A stretch of 64,000 bases of DNA from Amycolatopsis arida. Lineage in GTDB: Bacteria > Actinomycetota > Actinomycetes > Mycobacteriales > Pseudonocardiaceae. Below the pieces are notes generated by a model, which had not been told where the DNA came from, searched no databases, and saw only the letters and a list, made by a program, of their open reading frames with translations. The stretch is from contig NZ_FOWW01000001.1 in the NCBI RefSeq assembly GCF_900115565.1, forward strand, positions 625,731 through 689,730, written 5' to 3'. The translations under genes were made by a program, and so were the position numbers. Shown piece by piece: positions 61,381 through 64,000 of the stretch (position 1 is its first letter; each line of letters opens with the position of its first letter).

Positions 61381-61686
61381 ATGCGTGATGACGTGCGACC
61401 GGCACCGGTGGTACCCCCTGCCGACGACGCCGTCGTCGACCTGCTGTGCGCCGATCCGGAGTGGGTGAACGCCGAGTTCGCCGCGATCGTGGCGGCCGAG
61501 TTCGCCTCCCACCCCGCGACCGACGTGGTCCCGCCCACCCCTCGGCGCCGGTCGCCCCTCCCCCGACCGGCGCCGCCTTCCGGGCTCCCTCCCGGTCCTC
61601 CTTTCCAGGTGCGCTCTCGCGCTCGTCGCCACCGGTGTGGCACGGAGCCGCGGCAACGCTCGCCTCCGGCCCACCCGCCCCGGTGA
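61381..61686 (+). CDS. Small conserved-looking protein
   Basis: A 101-residue protein. The N-terminal half (DDAVVDLLCADPEWVNAEFA, then AIVAAEF) resembles a recurrent Pseudonocardiaceae small-protein motif; the rest is Pro/Arg-rich and probably disordered. GGGAGGG precedes the ATG. Function unknown. It may be transcribed ahead of hsp20. Confidence 0.65.
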   Translation: MRDDVRPAPVVPPADDAVVDLLCADPEWVNAEFAAIVAAEFASHPATDVVPPTPRRRSPLPRPAPPSGLPPGPPFQVRSRARRHRCGTEPRQRSPPAHPPR

Positions 61687-61774
61687 CGCCATCGTTCCAA
61701 CCCTCCCGTACTGCGCCCCGCCGGGACGGTCCGGCGGGGCGCCGGCAGGACGGACAGGCAACACTTACATCAGC

Positions 61775-61803
61775 GGGAACAAAAAACTTGAGTCGACCGT
61801 TGG
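61775..61803 (+). promoter_or_regulatory. SigH/SigR-like promoter for hsp20, with HspR half-site
   Basis: GGGAAC (61775-61780), 18-bp spacer, GTTGG (61799-61803), as for stress ECF sigma factors of the SigH/SigR/SigE type. Inside the spacer CTTGAGT (61787-61793) is identical to one half of the HspR-binding HAIR element; the second half is absent. Confidence 0.6.
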
Positions 61804-61847
61804 CATGTATGCGGGTTCCAAGAGTTGGCCCTTGAAGGAGGCGATGC

Positions 61848-62273
61848 ATGATGCTGATGCGGACCGACCCGTTCCGTGAGCTCGACCGGTTGACCCAGCA
61901 GATGTTCGGCACGTTGACCCGACCCGTGGCGATGCCGATGGACGCCTACCGTTCGGGTGACGAGTTCGTGGTCGAGTTCGACCTGCCGGGCGTCTCGCCG
62001 GAGTCGATCGACCTGAACGTCGAGCGCAACGTGCTGACCGTCAAGGCGGAGCGCAAGGTCGAGCTGGGCGACAACGTCGACGTCCAGGTGTCCGAGCGAC
62101 CGCGCGGCACGTTCTCGCGGCAGCTGTTCCTCGGTGAGAGCCTGGACACCGACAACATCGAGGCCCACTACGACAGTGGTGTGCTCCGACTGCGGATCCC
62201 GGTGGCCGAGCGGGCGAAGCCGCGCAAGATCGCCATCTCCGGCGGCACCGAGGCGAAGCAGATCAACGCCTGA
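61848..62273 (+). CDS. Hsp20/alpha-crystallin small heat-shock protein
   Basis: A 141-residue chaperone with an alpha-crystallin domain (about 30-125: [44 protein letters not shown]). It holds unfolding proteins for refolding by DnaK. AAGGAGG precedes the paired ATGs at 61848. An ECF-type heat-stress promoter lies upstream, and a J-domain protein gene follows 94 bp downstream. Confidence 0.95.
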   Translation: MMLMRTDPFRELDRLTQQMFGTLTRPVAMPMDAYRSGDEFVVEFDLPGVSPESIDLNVERNVLTVKAERKVELGDNVDVQVSERPRGTFSRQLFLGESLDTDNIEAHYDSGVLRLRIPVAERAKPRKIAISGGTEAKQINA

Positions 62274-62302
62274 CCGCCGGTCACCAGGATCAGCGCGAAC
62301 CC

Positions 62303-62328
62303 GCCGGCTCCGGCTCCGCGGAGCCGGC
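62303..62328. terminator. Terminator after hsp20
   Basis: GCCGGCTCC (62303-62311) and GGAGCCGGC (62320-62328) form a perfect 9-bp stem with an 8-nt loop. Confidence 0.7.
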
Positions 62329-62367
62329 GTTCGTCATATCGCCGTGTTCCCCGATCGAGGTGTCGGA

Positions 62368-62811
62368 ATGCGTGGGCGTGAACGTCCCGACCCCTACGCG
62401 GTGCTCGGTGTGCCGGCGACGGCGACGGACGCCGAGCTCACCGCCGCGTACCGGGCGCTGGTCCGGGCGTTGCACCCGGACGCCCAGCACTGCGCGGATC
62501 CGGAGCGGTTCGCCGCCGTGGTGGCCGCGTATCACCGGCTCCGCACCAGGCGGCGGGCGGAGAGTAGCCACCAGCGCGGCCGCGGCTCCCGCTCGGGGCG
62601 GGCCCAGCGGAGCGCTCGGACGGAGGCCGACCAGCGGGCACACCCGGCGGCCCACCAGACTTCCGGTGATGACCGGCCGGAGCCGGGCTCCACCGATCGC
62701 GACGATCCGAGAACCGGCGGCCCCACCCGGATCGAGGTGCGGGTGCACCGCCCCCGACCGCGGCGCGAGCCCGACCTGCGCGCCGGCCCGGTCCGCTACC
62801 ACCCGGACTGA
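62368..62811 (+). CDS. J-domain protein
   Basis: A 147-residue protein with an N-terminal J domain (about 7-60: DPYAVLGVPATATDAELTAA, ALVRALHPDAQ with the HPD motif) and a disordered Arg/Asp/Ser-rich tail. J domains stimulate DnaK ATPase; the location after hsp20 suggests a stress co-chaperone. GAGG precedes the ATG at 62368. No zinc-finger or C-terminal substrate domain of DnaJ is present. Confidence 0.88.
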   Translation: MRGRERPDPYAVLGVPATATDAELTAAYRALVRALHPDAQHCADPERFAAVVAAYHRLRTRRRAESSHQRGRGSRSGRAQRSARTEADQRAHPAAHQTSGDDRPEPGSTDRDDPRTGGPTRIEVRVHRPRPRREPDLRAGPVRYHPD

Positions 62812-62905
62812 ACACCACGCCACCCATCGGGACGGACAAAGCCGCGAACCCGGCACCACCACCCCAGCCAGCCGCGAACCCACCCTCACCGACCCAGGAG
62901 GGCCC

Positions 62906-63466
62906 TCATCCGTCCGCGGGATCCCGGGCCTCGGCCGGTCCCGGGCGCAGCAGGTCGCCCGCCTCGGCCACCACCCGCCGGGCGCCGCCGAGCTGCTCGG
63001 CCACCCGATCCCGCACCAGCAGCAGCGCCTCCGCCCGCCGTCGGGCCTCGGTGAGCATCCGCTCAGCCGTCGCGCGCGCCTCGGCCACCATCTCCTCGGC
63101 CGCCGCCCGCGCGTCGTCGAGCAGGCGCTCCGCGCGCGCCGCGCTCTCCGCCCGTGCGGTGGCCTCGATCTCGCCCGCCTCCTCGTGCGCGATCTCCAGC
63201 ATCCGGCGCAACCGGTCCTGCAACGCGTCCGGCGGGAGGGGCGTCCGGCAGATGCGGTCGACCCGGTCGCGCAGCTCGCGGTTCTCCGCACGGGCCGCCG
63301 CCAGCTCCGCCACCAGGGCGTCCCGCTGATCGGTCACCCGGCGCAGCTCCTCGCGCAGCCCGACCACGTACCGCCGCACCTGGTCCGGCGCGTACCCGCG
63401 CCACGCGAGCCCGAACTCGGCGGGAACCGGCTCCGCGGCGTCGACGGCGTTGTCCAGGACGGCCAC
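62906..63466 (-). CDS. DivIVA-like coiled-coil protein
   Basis: A 186-residue protein. The start (FGLAWRGYAPDQVRRYVVGL) has the DivIVA domain pattern RGYxxxQV, and most of the rest is coiled coil (about 35-170) rich in Ala/Glu/Arg. DivIVA/Wag31-type proteins mark curved membrane and direct polar growth; this short one is probably a paralogue. GGAGGG precedes the GTG at 63466. Confidence 0.85.
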   Translation of the reverse strand: MAVLDNAVDAAEPVPAEFGLAWRGYAPDQVRRYVVGLREELRRVTDQRDALVAELAAARAENRELRDRVDRICRTPLPPDALQDRLRRMLEIAHEEAGEIEATARAESAARAERLLDDARAAAEEMVAEARATAERMLTEARRRAEALLLVRDRVAEQLGGARRVVAEAGDLLRPGPAEARDPADG

Positions 63467-63597
63467 CGTGCACCCTCCACTGTGGATCGGAGACTGGCGG
63501 GAGATGACGCCGGGGCCCTTCGCGCTTCCAGGGCCGGCACGGTGTGACCAACGACCCGACCCCGCGGAAAGTTCCGCGGGAGACAAGAGAAACCGGC

Positions 63598-64000
63598 TCA
63601 GTCGCCCGTGCGGCTCAATCCCGTGAGGATCCGCTCGACGAGCCGCGGGTCCACCTCCACCGGCTCCCCGCGCATCTGCTCGGTCACCAAAGACCGCCGC
63701 CGCTCGGACCGCCGGGGCAGCCGTACGTCCGTGGCGCTCGTCCCGGGCGGCAACGGCAGCTCGCACCACACCAGCCTGCCCGTCCCGGCCACCCGCTCCA
63801 CCCCGGTGCGCCGGCCCTCCATTACCGGCGCCGCGGCCGACGCGGGCGACTGGTCGTCCTCCACCTCGACGATCAGGTACTCACCGCTCAACCGCAGCCG
63901 CACCGTGAGGAAACCGGGCTCCCGCGGATCCGCCCGGTCCACCACCGCCGACACGAACCGCGACACGGCCCGCCCCGCCTCCTCCACCAGCGGTCGCAAC
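63598..64000 (-). CDS. HATPase-like protein, 5' end outside the window (partial)
   Basis: The last 133 codons of a protein running off the right edge. FLTVRLRLSGEYLIVEVEDD followed by Gly-Arg-x-VWCELPLP resembles the C-terminal half of anti-sigma/serine-kinase-type HATPase domains in actinobacteria, then a basic tail. The N-terminal ATP-binding residues are not in the window, so the assignment is tentative. Confidence 0.55.
   Translation of the reverse strand, partial: LRPLVEEAGRAVSRFVSAVVDRADPREPGFLTVRLRLSGEYLIVEVEDDQSPASAAAPVMEGRRTGVERVAGTGRLVWCELPLPPGTSATDVRLPRRSERRRSLVTEQMRGEPVEVDPRLVERILTGLSRTGD

Overview
The window is 64 kb of very GC-rich, gene-dense chromosomal DNA. The organism is almost certainly a mycolic-acid-type or related actinobacterium of the Pseudonocardiaceae. 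Pointers are the ESX-associated PPE-like/EspG operon with DUF3558, the DUF397/DUF5753 pair, DprE2 (arabinan precursor synthesis), AfsR/SARP and ECF42 regulators, GTG starts, GTGA/ATGA stop-start overlaps and many apparently leaderless genes. The genus cannot be fixed from the sequence alone. No rRNA, tRNA, intact transposase or CRISPR array was seen.

Layout. 0-6 kb: the end of cobN, a 21-bp repeat array, an HTH pair, a DUF5753/DUF397 regulator pair and a four-gene ESX-type operon. 6-15 kb: ilvD with an SDR gene, tex, a GreA-like factor, a large SARP-NB-ARC-TPR regulator and a VOC protein. 15-26 kb: an envelope and stress region holding a cysteine-rich DPBB protein with a Tat protein and a MauE-like membrane protein, an M23 peptidase, a tandem Usp, a copper-protein pair (PCuAC-like and SodC-like), a broken hydrolase, a DUF4383-DUF1360-DUF3040 operon behind a SigF/SigB-type promoter, and a broken phoD. 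27-30 kb: a secreted exo-glucosaminidase-like GH2 enzyme. 30-36 kb: an Rrf2-SDR pair bracketed by a duplicated DUF309 3' end, an ECF42 sigma factor fused to the remains of a tyrosine recombinase, its DGPF partner, and a divergent DUF998-DUF1801 pair. 36-44 kb: membrane and secreted proteins, dprE2 and a membrane-embedded patatin. 44-45 kb: about 1 kb of non-coding DNA with a 21-bp repeat array and three strong secondary-structure elements. 45-53 kb: redox enzymes with paired MerR-type promoters, then a Dpp/Nik-type ABC transporter behind a cobalamin riboswitch. 53-64 kb: lipid-related and membrane proteins, a SAM methyltransferase, an M14 peptidase, and a small heat-shock locus (MerR, Hsp20, J-domain) next to a DivIVA-like gene.

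How parts may work together. The cobN end and the riboswitch-controlled transporter point to corrin/cobalt physiology. The hsp20 gene has an ECF (SigH/SigR-like) promoter and a divergent MerR neighbour. The DUF4383 operon looks like a general-stress operon. The best candidates for undescribed biology are the ECF42-recombinase fusion with its neighbouring gene-end duplication, the DPBB/Tat/MauE-like trio, and the structured non-coding kilobase at 44-45 kb. Three genes carry small indels, which are either real decay or sequencing errors and should be checked in reads.
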